Source: Methylotenera sp. | GTDB lineage: Bacteria; Pseudomonadota; Gammaproteobacteria; Burkholderiales; Methylophilaceae | DNA length: 64,000 nt | Assembly (NCBI GenBank): GCA_013141075.1 | Contig: JABFRQ010000001.1 | Span: 372,001 to 436,000, forward strand | Direction of reading: 5' to 3' | Part shown: piece by piece, positions 8,643 to 18,888 of the stretch | How the letters are laid out: every line of letters begins with the position of its first letter | How positions within the stretch are numbered: position 1 is the first letter of the stretch | Notes under the pieces: generated by a model | Database searches by the model: none | Told to the model about the DNA's origin: nothing | What the model saw: the letters and a program-made list of their open reading frames with translations, nothing else | Position numbers and translations under genes: made by a program

Positions 8643-9182
8643 TTAAACGATTAAAAAAGATACACTGGCAATCAAGCCACCAATCAAAGCGCCAGCTAAC
8701 ACATCGCTAGGGTAATGCAAGCCTAGCACTACACGTGACAAAGCAATCATTATGGTAAATGGAATGAGTATCATAGCGAGTTGCGGATAATAACTTAGCG
8801 CCACTGTGCTAAGCATCACGGCGTGTAAAGTATGTCCAGAAGGAAAACTAAATTTATCCATCGGCGTGCCTGTTAAGCAAATATCTTGGCGCACTTGATA
8901 AGGGCGTGGGCGCAGCGTTTTACCTTTTAACCACTTATTAAGTAGCGCGCCAATCAAAGCTACTAGCAGCAAATGTAAAACTGGCGAAAATCCTTCAGCT
9001 CCATTCACAATTACGATGGCGATTCCTAAGCCAAACCAAAACATACCGTTGCCTAATCGGCTGATGACACGAAAAAAATTACGTATCAACCTGTATTGGC
9101 TAGTATGGTTTACCGCAACACATAAATTACCATCAAACTGATGCATACGGTTTAAATATAAACGCATTCTATATGACATCAT
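8643..9182 (-). CDS. PAP2-family phosphatase (phosphatidic acid phosphatase-like)
   Basis: A 179-residue membrane protein with all three PAP2 signatures: KWLKGKTLRPRP, then FPSGHTLHAV near residue 112, then SRVVLGLHYPSD near residue 149, whose His is the nucleophile. About five membrane helices are predicted. Family members dephosphorylate phosphatidate, phosphatidylglycerophosphate or undecaprenyl pyrophosphate. Next to a phospholipase C-like and a lipid glycosyltransferase gene, phosphatidate to diacylglycerol is the most natural reaction, but undecaprenyl-pyrophosphate recycling cannot be excluded. A weak Pho-box-like repeat lies upstream at 9249-9266. Confidence 0.87.
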   Translation of the reverse strand: MMSYRMRLYLNRMHQFDGNLCVAVNHTSQYRLIRNFFRVISRLGNGMFWFGLGIAIVIVNGAEGFSPVLHLLLVALIGALLNKWLKGKTLRPRPYQVRQDICLTGTPMDKFSFPSGHTLHAVMLSTVALSYYPQLAMILIPFTIMIALSRVVLGLHYPSDVLAGALIGGLIASVSFLIV

Positions 9183-9248
9183 ATCCCCTTATTTCACTTG
9201 CTCTACTTGAGCATGAAGGCTATGTTGTCATTTAATTATGAACAATTG

Positions 9249-9266
9249 ATGACTGAAATGTGATTG
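9249..9266 (-). promoter_or_regulatory. Weak Pho-box-like repeat upstream of PAP2 gene
   Basis: On the minus strand CAATCAC-ATTT-CAGTCAT matches the Pho repeat at 10 of 14 positions, about 67 bp before the PAP2 ATG. No convincing -10 at the canonical spacing. Listed mainly because the two neighbouring lipid genes have stronger versions. Confidence 0.35.
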
Positions 9267-9297
9267 TTTAAGAAATTAAATATCTACCACTGAAATG

Positions 9298-10656
9298 CTA
9301 ACGAGTGGCTTGCGTTACTACATCAGCAATATCTTCAGCTAACTTTTGCACTAGACCACCATCTTCACCTTCAACCATTACGCGGATTTTAGGCTCAGTG
9401 CCTGATGCTCTAAGAAGCACGCGGCCACGACCAGCAAGGGTTTTTTCTGCCGCTTTTACCGATGCTTGAATTTCAACATGCGACGCTAAATCAATTTTTT
9501 TAGCAGTGACCACGTTAATCAGCACTTGCGGGTATAACACCAGCTCTGCGCCTTGTGCAGTCAGCGTTTTACCGCTTAGTTTGAGTGCGTGCAATACTTG
9601 TAGCGCAGCAATAATTGCATCACCACTGGTGGTTTTGTCTAGCGTTAAAATGTGTCCTGAATTCTCACCGCCTAGTGTCCAGTTTTTTTCATTTAAAAGT
9701 TCTAGCACGTAACGGTCTCCCACTTTAGCGCGCGCGAATGGAATGCCGTGCTTTTGCAAGCCATGCTCTAGCGCTAAATTGCTCATTAAAGTGCCCGCTA
9801 CGCCGCCGTTGAGCTCGCCTTTGGCCTTTAAGCCAACTGCAATAATATACAACAGCTGGTCACCATCAAATAAATTTCCTTGCGCGTCTACCATCATCAC
9901 GCGGTCGCCATCGCCATCAAAAGCTATGCCTAAATCTGCGCTATGCTCAAGCACGGCTTTCTGTAAGGCTTGTGGGTGCGTTGAGCCTACTTGCTCATTA
10001 ATATTTAAGCCATTTGGTTTGTTGCCAATACTTACAATTTCTGCGCCTAATTCATGAAAAACATCAGGTGCAACATGGTATGTGGCGCCATGCGCGCAAT
10101 CTAAAACAATTTTTAAGCCGCGCAAATCCATATTATTAGGGAATGTGCTTTTACAAAATTCTACGTAGCGCCCTGCAGCATCATTGATGCGGCGCGCTTT
10201 GCCTAGCTTGGCTGATTCCATCACCTGCATGGGCTTATCTAGCTCAGCTTCAATGGCATGCTCAATTTCATCTGACAATTTTGCGCCAACACTAGAAAAA
10301 AACTTAATACCGTTATCGTAATAAGGGTTGTGCGAGGCTGAAATCACAATGCCTGCTTGCGCACGTAAAGCGCGCGTGAGGTAAGCCACAGCTGGCGTGG
10401 GCATTGGTCCTGTGAGTAAAATATCAACCCCTGCGGCAGATAAACCTGCTTCTAACGCAGCTTCTAACATATAGCCTGAAATGCGCGTATCTTTACCAAT
10501 TAACACGGCTGGATGCGCGCCTTTAGCAAGGTTAGTATTCACTTGCGTGAGCACTTTACCTGCGGCATACCCTAAGCGCATGACAAAATCTGGCGTGATT
10601 GGATATTCACCCACTTTGCCGCGTATGCCATCTGTTCCAAAGTATTTTTTTGTCAT
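9298..10656 (-). CDS. glmM: Phosphoglucosamine mutase GlmM
   Basis: A 452-residue alpha-D-phosphohexomutase. It starts [22 protein letters not shown], has the phosphoserine loop [17 protein letters not shown] around residues 104-120, the metal loop DGDGDR, the sugar loop GGENSGHI and the phosphate loop [14 protein letters not shown]. It converts glucosamine-6-phosphate to glucosamine-1-phosphate for UDP-GlcNAc, feeding peptidoglycan and LPS. It is the last gene of rlmE-ftsH-folP-glmM, 23 bp after folP, the usual betaproteobacterial order. Confidence 0.97.
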   Translation of the reverse strand: MTKKYFGTDGIRGKVGEYPITPDFVMRLGYAAGKVLTQVNTNLAKGAHPAVLIGKDTRISGYMLEAALEAGLSAAGVDILLTGPMPTPAVAYLTRALRAQAGIVISASHNPYYDNGIKFFSSVGAKLSDEIEHAIEAELDKPMQVMESAKLGKARRINDAAGRYVEFCKSTFPNNMDLRGLKIVLDCAHGATYHVAPDVFHELGAEIVSIGNKPNGLNINEQVGSTHPQALQKAVLEHSADLGIAFDGDGDRVMMVDAQGNLFDGDQLLYIIAVGLKAKGELNGGVAGTLMSNLALEHGLQKHGIPFARAKVGDRYVLELLNEKNWTLGGENSGHILTLDKTTSGDAIIAALQVLHALKLSGKTLTAQGAELVLYPQVLINVVTAKKIDLASHVEIQASVKAAEKTLAGRGRVLLRASGTEPKIRVMVEGEDGGLVQKLAEDIADVVTQATR

Positions 10657-10679
10657 TATTTTACCTATTTTTACAGAAA

Positions 10680-11501
10680 TTATTGTATTGCTGCTACCAC
10701 TTTCAACGCATCTACCGTGGCCTTTACATCATGCACACGCAGAATTTTAGCGCCTTTCATGGCGGAAATCACTGAAGCTGCAATGCTTGCATGTAGGCGT
10801 TGGCCTTCATCACCACCCACTATTGCACCTAAAATAGCTTTACGCGATAGGCCAACTAATAAGGGCTGACCAATATCGACCAACATATTCAGATGTTTGA
10901 TTAGCTCTATATTATGCGCGCGTGTTTTACCAAAGCCAAAGCCTGGGTCGAGTAAAATACGATTTTTAACAATTCCGTGCGCTTGCGCCGTATTTAGCCT
11001 GTCAATTAAAAACTGTTTAACTTCAGCAACTACCTCAACATAATTAGGTGCCAATTGCATAGTTTTTGGCGTGCCTTGCATGTGCATTAAACATACGCCC
11101 ACATTGCTATTCGCTACAATTTGTAATGCATTTGGTTCTTGTAGCGCACGAATATCGTTCACAATATCCGCACCTGCGGCTATTGCTTGACGCATCACTT
11201 CTGGCTTATATGTATCAATTGAAATGGGTACAGTGGAATGTTGGCTTAGCGCCTCAATCACGGGAATCACGCGGCTTAACTCTTCATCTAAGCTAACTGG
11301 AGTCGCATTAGGGCGTGTTGATTCACCACCGATGTCTAAAATATCCGCACCTTCTGCAATGAGCAGTAGCGCATGCTCAACAGCTAAATTGGTTGATGCA
11401 AACTTGCCGCCATCTGAAAAAGAATCGGGCGTTACATTGACGATGCCCATTACATGGGGGCGGGTGAGGTTAAGTTGGTATTTGCCGCAAATGAAGTTCA
11501 T
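10680..11501 (-). CDS. folP: Dihydropteroate synthase FolP
   Basis: A 273-residue TIM-barrel enzyme with the two pterin-binding signatures: [15 protein letters not shown] at residues 19-33 and [13 protein letters not shown] around residue 52. Later landmarks include DPGFGFGKT and [10 protein letters not shown]. It joins p-aminobenzoate to hydroxymethyl-dihydropterin diphosphate to make dihydropteroate in folate synthesis and is the sulfonamide target. It lies between ftsH and glmM on the same strand, with an intrinsic terminator between ftsH and it. Confidence 0.97.
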   Translation of the reverse strand: MNFICGKYQLNLTRPHVMGIVNVTPDSFSDGGKFASTNLAVEHALLLIAEGADILDIGGESTRPNATPVSLDEELSRVIPVIEALSQHSTVPISIDTYKPEVMRQAIAAGADIVNDIRALQEPNALQIVANSNVGVCLMHMQGTPKTMQLAPNYVEVVAEVKQFLIDRLNTAQAHGIVKNRILLDPGFGFGKTRAHNIELIKHLNMLVDIGQPLLVGLSRKAILGAIVGGDEGQRLHASIAASVISAMKGAKILRVHDVKATVDALKVVAAIQ

Positions 11502-11530
11502 AAAGCATTATACTTAAATTTTGAGCGTTA

Positions 11531-11559
11531 AAAAAAGGGCTAGAAATCTAGCCCTTTTT
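11531..11559 (-). terminator. Intrinsic terminator after ftsH
   Basis: GGGCTAG (11537-11543) and CTAGCCC (11548-11554) pair around AAAT and are flanked by A and T runs on both sides, so the hairpin can act in both directions. It should limit read-through from ftsH into folP-glmM. Confidence 0.87.
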
Positions 11560-11572
11560 AAAATATAACTAA

Positions 11573-13474
11573 TTACCCTTTAGCCGTTGGTTGTGGCGCA
11601 GGTGTAGCGCCTAAGCCTGTTGAACCCGTATCTTTTGGTGGATTCGCTTTGCTTTGCGTTGGCTTTGGTGGGCGCACAGCAATGCCCGCCATAATGTCGT
11701 TAATTTGGTCGGCATCAATGGTTTCATACTCCATCAAAGCCTTCATCATCGCCTCTACTTTTTCGCGATTATCTTCTAACAATTTACGCGCAATACCATA
11801 TTGCTCATCTAAAATACGGCGAATTTCTGCATCCACTTTTTGTTGTGTCGCCTCTGATACCGTTTTAGAGCTCATATTGCCAAAAAATGAATCTTGCTCA
11901 TCACCTGCATATACCATAGTGCCAAGAGCATCACTCATGCCGTATTTGGTGACCATAGCACGGGCTAATTTAGTGGCACGCTCAAAGTCGTTTGATGCAC
12001 CCGTAGACATTTGATGCATGAAAATTTCTTCAGCAATTCGACCACCAAACAAAATAGAAATTTCTTCTAACATTTTGTCTTTGTAATTACTAATGCGATC
12101 AAACTCTGGTAACTGCCAAGTTAAGCCCAACGCCCAACCACGCGGCATAATCGTTACCTTATGCACAGGGTCAGCTTTTGGCAATAGTTTTGCAACCACC
12201 GCATGGCCTGATTCATGATACGCAGTATTCATGCGTTCTTCTTCACGCATCACCATAGATTTACGCTCGGGACCCATGTAAATTTTATCTTTTGCATCTT
12301 CAAAATCTTGCATATCTACCGTGCGTTTGTTACGGCGTGCAGCAAAGAGCGCGGCCTCATTCACTAAGTTAGCTAAATCTGCACCGCTAAAACCAGGTGT
12401 GCCACGCGCTAAAATGTCGGCTTTTACATCAACATCAGCAGGTATTTTACGCATGTGCACCATTAAAATTTGCTCGCGGCCTTTAATATCTGGCAATGAA
12501 ACCATGACTTGACGGTCAAAACGGCCTGGGCGAAGCAAGGCTTTATCTAACACGTCTGCACGGTTGGTTGCGGCAATTACAATCACGCCTGAATTGCCCT
12601 CAAAGCCATCCATCTCAACCAATAATTGGTTCAATGTTTGCTCGCGCTCATCGTTGCCACCGCCTGTGCCAGATCCACGGCTACGCCCTACCGCATCAAT
12701 TTCATCAATAAAGATGATGCAAGGTGAGTTTTTCTTAGCATTTTCAAACATATCACGCACGCGAGATGCACCTACGCCAACAAACATTTCCACAAAGTCA
12801 GAGCCTGAAATCGTGAAAAATGGCACTTTTGCCTCACCCGCAATGGCACGTGCTATCAAAGTCTTACCCGTACCTGGTGGGCCTACTAATAACACACCGC
12901 GTGGAATGCGCCCGCCAAGTTTTTGAAACTTGGTTGGGTCACGTAAAAATTCTACAATTTCCACCACTTCTTCTTTAGCTTCATCGCAGCCCGCAACATC
13001 CGCAAAAGTGGTTGTGTTATTACTTTCATCCAACTGGCGGGCTTTGCTTTTACCGAATGAAAATGGCCCACCGCCTTTACCGCCACCTTGCATTTGTTTC
13101 ATAAAAAACACCCATACGCCAATAATTAGCAATACTGGGAATAATGACCAAAACATTTCTTTCAATAATGATGGCCGCTCTTCAGGCTTGACATCTACAC
13201 GCACGTTATATTTAAGCAAATCAGACACTAACCAAAAATCTGTAAGCGGCGCATTTGTGGTGTAACCGCCTTTGCTATCTTGCGTTTTAACGGTTAACGT
13301 ACGTCCATCCATGTAGACGGAATCAACTTTACCAGCTTTCACATCTTGCATAAATTGTGAATAAACCACTTGATTATCAGCAGCGCCTTTAACGCCCGTC
13401 AAATTAAAAATCGAGATGAGTACCATGCCAATCGCCAACCAAATGGCTATTGTCTTAAATGTATTGTTGTTCAA
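11573..13474 (-). CDS. ftsH: ATP-dependent zinc metalloprotease FtsH
   Basis: A 633-residue membrane AAA+ protease. A first membrane helix at residues 8-26 is followed by a small periplasmic domain and a second helix at 108-127. Walker A GPPGTGKT is at 198-205, Walker B IIFIDEID follows, then the SRH ([19 protein letters not shown]) and the zinc site HESGH near residue 420. The Pro/Thr-rich C-terminal tail is usual for the family. It degrades misassembled membrane proteins and regulatory substrates such as LpxC. It follows rlmE by about 97 bp. Confidence 0.98.
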   Translation of the reverse strand: MNNNTFKTIAIWLAIGMVLISIFNLTGVKGAADNQVVYSQFMQDVKAGKVDSVYMDGRTLTVKTQDSKGGYTTNAPLTDFWLVSDLLKYNVRVDVKPEERPSLLKEMFWSLFPVLLIIGVWVFFMKQMQGGGKGGGPFSFGKSKARQLDESNNTTTFADVAGCDEAKEEVVEIVEFLRDPTKFQKLGGRIPRGVLLVGPPGTGKTLIARAIAGEAKVPFFTISGSDFVEMFVGVGASRVRDMFENAKKNSPCIIFIDEIDAVGRSRGSGTGGGNDEREQTLNQLLVEMDGFEGNSGVIVIAATNRADVLDKALLRPGRFDRQVMVSLPDIKGREQILMVHMRKIPADVDVKADILARGTPGFSGADLANLVNEAALFAARRNKRTVDMQDFEDAKDKIYMGPERKSMVMREEERMNTAYHESGHAVVAKLLPKADPVHKVTIMPRGWALGLTWQLPEFDRISNYKDKMLEEISILFGGRIAEEIFMHQMSTGASNDFERATKLARAMVTKYGMSDALGTMVYAGDEQDSFFGNMSSKTVSEATQQKVDAEIRRILDEQYGIARKLLEDNREKVEAMMKALMEYETIDADQINDIMAGIAVRPPKPTQSKANPPKDTGSTGLGATPAPQPTAKG

Positions 13475-13570
13475 AATTCTTTTCCTTTTTCAAAAAAGGT
13501 CACTAAATCTATATTATATAAATCAATATTCTATGCTTAAAACCAGCTGGCTTGTCGCTTTATTAGGCAA

Positions 13571-14188
13571 TTATTTTTTACCTAGGCCCAGCAAATAAAC
13601 CTCATTACTTCTGCCACGAGAGGCTTTTGGCTTACGCGTTACTACTTTATCAAATATGGTACGCATATTTTTTACAATGTCATCAAAACCTTCACCAATA
13701 AATACCTTGACCAAAAAATTACCATTTGGTTTCAGCCAGTCTTTGCTAAACTCTAGCGCCAACTCGGTTAAATATGCCGCGCCTGCTTGGTCTACAATAG
13801 TAATGCCTGTAATATTGGGTGCCATATCTGCAATTACAAGGTCTGCCTGCTTGCCATTTAAACTATTTTCCAATAATTTTAAAATAGCCTCTTCACGAAA
13901 ATCACCTTGAATAAATTCTACGCCTTTTATCGGCTCCATTTCTAATAAATCTAACGCAATAATGCGGCCTTGACCTTTTAAACGCTGCACCGCTACTTGG
14001 CTCCAGCTACCTGGGGTAGCGCCTAAATCAACAATCGTCATGCCAGGTTTAATGAGCTTATCTTTATCGTCAATTTCTGTAAGCTTATAAGCCGCACGCG
14101 CTCGATAACCTTCTTTTTGTGCGCGTTTCACAAATTCATCATTGATATGCTCATGTATCCAAGCTTTGCTGGAAGGTTTTAGCTTCAT
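13571..14188 (-). CDS. rlmE: 23S rRNA 2'-O-ribose U2552 methyltransferase RlmE
   Basis: A 205-residue FtsJ/RrmJ-type methyltransferase. The N-terminal DEFVKRAQKEGYRARAAYKL block, the SAM motif VDLGATPGSWSQVA near residue 54, DLVIADMAPNITG and the catalytic Lys in GNFLVKVFIGEG match RlmE. It methylates U2552 in the A-loop of 23S rRNA during late 50S assembly. It is the first gene of the rlmE-ftsH block and divergent from yhbY, as in many proteobacteria. Confidence 0.96.
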   Translation of the reverse strand: MKLKPSSKAWIHEHINDEFVKRAQKEGYRARAAYKLTEIDDKDKLIKPGMTIVDLGATPGSWSQVAVQRLKGQGRIIALDLLEMEPIKGVEFIQGDFREEAILKLLENSLNGKQADLVIADMAPNITGITIVDQAGAAYLTELALEFSKDWLKPNGNFLVKVFIGEGFDDIVKNMRTIFDKVVTRKPKASRGRSNEVYLLGLGKK

Positions 14189-14241
14189 CTGTTAAACTGC
14201 CCACCTATATAAATCAACAACATATTCAAGAAGATACTACC

Positions 14242-14532
14242 GTGAATTCAAAACAAATTAGCTACTTACGTGGTCTTGCGCACAACTTAAACCCAGTCGT
14301 GATGATTAGCAATAAAGGCTTATCAGAAAGCGTGATGAAAGAAATCCACGTTAATTTAGACGCGCACGAACTGATAAAAATTAAAGTGATGAATGATGAT
14401 AAAGCCTTGCGCACTCAAATGTTAACTGACATTTGCGAGCAGACTGGTGCGGTTGCAGTGCATCACATTGGTAAACAATTAGTGATTTATCGTCAATCGA
14501 CTAAACCAAAAATAGTTGTTCCAGCTAAGTAA
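14242..14532 (+). CDS. yhbY: CRM-domain RNA-binding protein YhbY
   Basis: A 96-residue protein, essentially one CRM domain: KQISYLRGLAHNLNPVVMI at the start, the GLSE turn near residue 28, and the HELIKIKV segment near residue 45. It binds pre-50S ribosomal particles. I use the GTG at 14242, supported by alignment to the family start and an AAGAAG-type ribosome-binding site 10 nt upstream; no ATG fits. It is divergent from rlmE across a 53-bp gap, the classical arrangement. Confidence 0.92.
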   Translation: MNSKQISYLRGLAHNLNPVVMISNKGLSESVMKEIHVNLDAHELIKIKVMNDDKALRTQMLTDICEQTGAVAVHHIGKQLVIYRQSTKPKIVVPAK

Positions 14533-14541
14533 TCACGTTGT

Positions 14542-14627
14542 GTAGGGGGCGATTTTTCACTCAGGATAATGCGCTTTAGCGCATATATTATGTGGGGAAG
14601 CCAAATACAGGCTTAGATCGCTCCTAC
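14542..14627. repeat. REPIN-like extragenic palindrome
   Basis: The outer arms GTAGGGGGCGAT (14542-14553) and ATCGCTCCTAC (14617-14627) are complementary with one bulge and a G-U pair. Inside are two further hairpins: AATGCGC/GCGCAT with a short loop, and AAGCC/GGCTT. On the minus strand it opens GTAGGAGCGATC, resembling the GTAG-headed REP consensus of proteobacteria; two such REPs in inverted order form a REPIN. It lies between the convergent yhbY and DUF4149 genes. Confidence 0.65.
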
Positions 14628-14634
14628 AATACCC

Positions 14635-15078
14635 TTATTTTTTAAGCACCACTACAAAACCCAGCAAGCATTGCAGCACATAAGCGATACTTGCCACACC
14701 GTGCCAATTTTTAAATCTACTCGCAAATACGCTTTGCATGACGTCCGCGGGCATAGCATCGGCTTTTAGCTCCGCTAATATTGGTTGAATGCCAAAATGA
14801 CCAGCCAGCACCAATAATAACATCACCAACACTGCCCAAAAATAGGATTGTTTTAGCGCCGATGTACCATGCTCTAACAAGCGATGTATCAACAAAAAGA
14901 ACGCTGAAAATAAGCCTAAATAAGAAACATAAGTAAAAAACTTACCCGCCAACTGCCCAGCCAATTGGCTATCTGGTAGCGTCTTAAATAACACATAAGC
15001 GGCTACACCCGTAGTCCACAGCGCACCTACCCACAGGGTGACAATAATCAAGCTAAATTTATCTGACCAATTGTTCAT
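14635..15078 (-). CDS. DUF4149 family membrane protein
   Basis: A 147-residue protein with four hydrophobic helices (residues 8-30, 48-66, 78-97, 124-145). The LWVGALWTTGVAAYVLF start and LLIHRLLEHG segment fit DUF4149, a small inner-membrane family of unknown function that sits between greA and yhbY in many betaproteobacteria. It starts 28 bp after the greA stop on the same strand. Function unknown. Confidence 0.82.
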   Translation of the reverse strand: MNNWSDKFSLIIVTLWVGALWTTGVAAYVLFKTLPDSQLAGQLAGKFFTYVSYLGLFSAFFLLIHRLLEHGTSALKQSYFWAVLVMLLLVLAGHFGIQPILAELKADAMPADVMQSVFASRFKNWHGVASIAYVLQCLLGFVVVLKK

Positions 15079-15106
15079 ATTGTTCTCTACTTAATGCCAG
15101 TACTTT

Positions 15107-15589
15107 TTAAATATACTGCACATCCAAAACTTCATATTCTTTAACGCCACCTGGCGCCGTCACTTCTGCAATATCACCTTCTGACTTGCCAATCAAGCCG
15201 CGCGCAATAGGCGAGCTAATTGAAATTTTTCCGTTCTTAATATCGGCCTCATCATCGCCTACAATTTGGTAGGTGATGATTGCTCCACTATCTAAGTCTT
15301 CAATTCTAACCGTTGCGCCAAATACACAGCGTCCATCAGCATGTAGCGTTGTTGGGTCAATAATCGTAGCGTTCGAAAGCTTGGCTTCCACTTCGTTAAT
15401 ACGGCCTTCAATAAAGCTTTGGCGATCTTTTGCCGCTTCGTATTCTGCATTTTCAGACAAATCGCCTTGCGCGCGCGCCTCAGCAATTGCTTGGATAATC
15501 TCTGGACGATCTACGCTACGCAAACGAAGTAATTCCGCTTTAAGTTGCTCTGCGCCTTTAACGGTAACGGGAACTTGAATAACTGCCAT
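15107..15589 (-). CDS. greA: Transcription elongation factor GreA
   Basis: A 160-residue protein with the N-terminal antiparallel coiled coil (residues 1-78) carrying [23 protein letters not shown], whose acidic tip enters the RNA polymerase secondary channel to stimulate cleavage of backtracked RNA. The C-terminal FKBP-like domain includes [20 protein letters not shown]. The length is about two residues above the usual 158. Downstream of carB and upstream of DUF4149, as is common in betaproteobacteria. Confidence 0.97.
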   Translation of the reverse strand: MAVIQVPVTVKGAEQLKAELLRLRSVDRPEIIQAIAEARAQGDLSENAEYEAAKDRQSFIEGRINEVEAKLSNATIIDPTTLHADGRCVFGATVRIEDLDSGAIITYQIVGDDEADIKNGKISISSPIARGLIGKSEGDIAEVTAPGGVKEYEVLDVQYI

Positions 15590-15619
15590 ATTGCTAAACC
15601 TTTTAACGTATATCTATCA

Positions 15620-15660
15620 ATCTATAAAAAATAAACCACACCCAAACTGAGTGTGGTTTT
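15620..15660 (-). terminator. Intrinsic terminator after carB
   Basis: AAACCACAC (15633-15641) and GTGTGGTTT (15651-15659) form the stem. On the minus strand it is followed by ATTTTTTAT, so it ends the carAB message before greA. Confidence 0.8.
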
Positions 15661-15681
15661 AAATAATAAAACTAGTGTATT

Positions 15682-18600
15682 TTAATGCAGCTTTTTATGC
15701 AAGTCTTGCAGTGACTCAACCGTTAATTCTTGCATATGCGCCATACCTACACAAGCCGCTTTTGCACCTGCCAATGTTGTGTAATAAGTCACTTTATTTT
15801 GTAGCGCACTACGGCGAATTTCGTATGAATCAGCCACCGCACGTTTGTCTTCAGTCACGTTTACTATAAAGCTAATATCGCCATTTTTAATCATATCAAC
15901 AATGTGTGGGCGGCCTTCAGCCACTTTATTTACTGAAGTGACTTTTAAGCCATTAGCCGTTAGCGCGGTTGCAGTGCCTTTTGTAGCTACTAAATCAAAA
16001 CCTAAGTCATGTAATGCGTGGCCGATTTCAACCACTTTATTGTAGTCTTCTTTACGCACACTAATAAACGCTCTGCCGCCTTCTGGCAGTTTGGTTGAAG
16101 CGCCTAGTTGCGACTTCAAAAACGCTTCAGCAAAGGTTGCGCCTATGCCCATGACTTCACCCGTTGACTTCATCTCAGGGCCTAAAATCGTGTCCACCCC
16201 AGGGAACTTAATAAACGGGAATACCGCCTCTTTCACAGAGTAGAAAGGCGGAATAATCTCACGGGTAACGCCCTGCGCTTTAAGCGAAGTGCCCGCCATA
16301 CAACGCGCGGCCACTTTAGCTAATTGCAAGCCACAAGCTTTAGAAACAAATGGCACGGTGCGCGATGCGCGTGGGTTTACTTCAAGCACAAATACTGTTT
16401 TGCCTTGAATCGCAAATTGCACATTCATTAAGCCCACCACGCCTAAAGCACGCGCCATTTGCTTGGTTTGGTCGCGCAATTCGTCTTGCAATTTGGCTGA
16501 CAAACTATATGGCGGTAATGAGCATGCTGAGTCACCCGAATGCACGCCCGCTTGCTCAACGTGCTCCATAATGCCGCCAATAATCACATCTCCAGTGTTG
16601 TCGCAAAGTGCATCTACATCCACCTCAAGCGCGTCGTTCAAGAATCTATCGAGCAATACTGGCGATTCATTTGATACTTTTACGGCTTCACGCATGTAAC
16701 GCTCAAGCTGGCTTTGTTCTTGCACAATCTCCATTGCACGCCCGCCAAGCACATAGCTTGGACGAACTACCAGCGGATAGCCAATTTCCATCGCTAAGCG
16801 TATCGCTTCTTCTGGTGTTCTAGCGGTGCGGTTAGGCGGCTGTTTTAAGCCTAACTCTTGCAACATTTTTTGAAAACGCTCACGGTCTTCAGCTTTATCA
16901 ATCGCGTCTGGTGTAGTGCCGATAATAGGTACGCCAGCTTTTTCTAAAGCACGCGCTAATTTTAATGGGGTTTGACCACCATACTGCACAATGACGCCGA
17001 CTGGTTTTTCTAAGGCTACAATTTCCAGCACATCTTCAAGCGTCACTGGCTCAAAATACAAGCGGTCTGAGGTGTCGTAATCAGTTGAAACAGTTTCAGG
17101 ATTACAGTTGACCATAATCGTTTCATAGCCATCTTCACGCATAGCAAATGCGGCGTGCACACAGCAATAATCAAACTCAATGCCCTGGCCGATTCTATTA
17201 GGCCCGCCGCCTAAAATCATGATTTTTTTGTTATTGGTTGGTGCGGCTTCGCACTCTTCTTCATACGTGGAATACATATACGCGGTATTGGTCGCAAACT
17301 CTGCGGCACAAGTATCCACGCGCTTGTACACAGGGCGCACTTGCAATGCTTGGCGATAAGCACGCACAGCATGTTGGTCAGTGTCAAGCAATGTTGCTAA
17401 GCGCCTATCTGAAAAGCCACTACGCTTAAGTTTTAATAAAGCCGCTTTGTCTAAATCAGCAATGTGCATGCCTTTTAGTGCTTGTTCACGGTCGATTAGA
17501 TCTTTAATTTGCACCAAAAACCAATGGTCAATTTTAGAAATATCAAATACTTCTTGCACGCTCATGCCCATTCTAAAGGCATCGCCCACGTACCAAATTC
17601 GCTCAGGGCCTGGTACGCCCATTTCTTTGGTAATGGTGTCTAAATCAGTGGTTTTTTCGTCTAAGCCATCTACGCCAACTTCTAAGCCGCGTAAGGCTTT
17701 TTGAAATGACTCTTGAAAAGTGCGGCCAATCGCCATCACTTCGCCTACAGATTTCATTTGCGTGGTTAAACGGCTGTCAGCTTGCGGGAATTTTTCAAAT
17801 GCAAACCGTGGTATTTTTGTCACCACATAATCAATGCTAGGCTCAAATGAGGCTGGCGTTGCACCGCCTGTAATCTCGTTGCGAAGCTCATCTAAAGTAA
17901 AACCAACGGCCAATTTTGCCGCTACTTTTGCAATCGGGAAGCCTGTTGCTTTTGAAGCCAATGCAGATGAACGCGACACGCGTGGATTCATTTCAATCAC
18001 AATCATGCGTCCATCGTCTGGGTTAATGGCAAACTGCACATTTGAACCGCCTGTATCCACACCAATTTCACGCAATACCGCTATGGAAGCGTTACGCATG
18101 ATTTGATATTCTTTATCGGTCAGCGTTTGTGCGGGCGCTACAGTGATACTGTCGCCAGTATGCACACCCATTGGATCTAAGTTTTCAATTGAGCAAATAA
18201 TAATGCAATTGTCCGCAGAGTCGCGCACCACTTCCATTTCAAACTCTTTCCAGCCCAATAGCGATTCTTCAATTAGCAATTCTTTAGTCGGTGAAGCGTC
18301 TAAACCGCGCTCGCAAATCTCTACAAATTCTTCACGGTTATAAGCAATGCCACCGCCGCTACCACCCATGGTGAATGAAGGGCGAATAATCGTGGGATAG
18401 CCAATGCTGGCTTGCACTTGCAAGGCTTCTTCCATACTATGCGCAACGGCAGAGCGCGCAGAACCTAAACCAATCTTGGTCATCGCTTCTTTGAATTTTT
18501 GGCGATCTTCAGCTTTATCAATCGCCTCTTTTGAGGCGCCAATTAACTCAACGTTGTATTTAGCTAACACGCCGTGTTTATCTAAATCTAATGCGCAATT

Positions 18601-18888
18601 CAATGCAGTTTGCCCGCCCATGGTAGGCAACAGCGCATCTGGGCGCTCTTTGGCGATAATTTTCTCAACCACTTGCCAAGTCACAGGCTCAATGTAGGTG
18701 GCATCGGCCATTTCCGGGTCGGTCATAATAGTGGCTGGGTTAGAGTTCACCAAAATTACGCGGTAACCTTCTTCACGCAAGGCTTTACACGCTTGTGCGC
18801 CTGAATAATCAAACTCGCACGCTTGACCAATCACAATTGGGCCTGCGCCGATAATTAAAATACTTTTTATGTCTGTACGCTTAGCCAT
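15682..18888 (-). CDS. carB: Carbamoyl-phosphate synthase large subunit CarB
   Basis: A 1068-residue synthetase made of two homologous ATP-grasp halves, each with a pre-ATP-grasp Rossmann segment ([18 protein letters not shown] near residue 13; [17 protein letters not shown] near residue 560). The oligomerisation domain lies between the halves and an MGS-like allosteric domain occupies the last 130 residues. It makes carbamoyl phosphate from ammonia (from CarA), bicarbonate and two ATP for pyrimidines and arginine. The ATG overlaps the carA stop by one base. Confidence 0.98.
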   Translation of the reverse strand: MAKRTDIKSILIIGAGPIVIGQACEFDYSGAQACKALREEGYRVILVNSNPATIMTDPEMADATYIEPVTWQVVEKIIAKERPDALLPTMGGQTALNCALDLDKHGVLAKYNVELIGASKEAIDKAEDRQKFKEAMTKIGLGSARSAVAHSMEEALQVQASIGYPTIIRPSFTMGGSGGGIAYNREEFVEICERGLDASPTKELLIEESLLGWKEFEMEVVRDSADNCIIICSIENLDPMGVHTGDSITVAPAQTLTDKEYQIMRNASIAVLREIGVDTGGSNVQFAINPDDGRMIVIEMNPRVSRSSALASKATGFPIAKVAAKLAVGFTLDELRNEITGGATPASFEPSIDYVVTKIPRFAFEKFPQADSRLTTQMKSVGEVMAIGRTFQESFQKALRGLEVGVDGLDEKTTDLDTITKEMGVPGPERIWYVGDAFRMGMSVQEVFDISKIDHWFLVQIKDLIDREQALKGMHIADLDKAALLKLKRSGFSDRRLATLLDTDQHAVRAYRQALQVRPVYKRVDTCAAEFATNTAYMYSTYEEECEAAPTNNKKIMILGGGPNRIGQGIEFDYCCVHAAFAMREDGYETIMVNCNPETVSTDYDTSDRLYFEPVTLEDVLEIVALEKPVGVIVQYGGQTPLKLARALEKAGVPIIGTTPDAIDKAEDRERFQKMLQELGLKQPPNRTARTPEEAIRLAMEIGYPLVVRPSYVLGGRAMEIVQEQSQLERYMREAVKVSNESPVLLDRFLNDALEVDVDALCDNTGDVIIGGIMEHVEQAGVHSGDSACSLPPYSLSAKLQDELRDQTKQMARALGVVGLMNVQFAIQGKTVFVLEVNPRASRTVPFVSKACGLQLAKVAARCMAGTSLKAQGVTREIIPPFYSVKEAVFPFIKFPGVDTILGPEMKSTGEVMGIGATFAEAFLKSQLGASTKLPEGGRAFISVRKEDYNKVVEIGHALHDLGFDLVATKGTATALTANGLKVTSVNKVAEGRPHIVDMIKNGDISFIVNVTEDKRAVADSYEIRRSALQNKVTYYTTLAGAKAACVGMAHMQELTVESLQDLHKKLH

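Noticed and set aside
11649-13265. Plus-strand ORFs over ftsH, carB, ccmF and other large genes
   Set aside because: They are shadows of clearly identified minus-strand genes, with no independent ribosome-binding sites or domain content.
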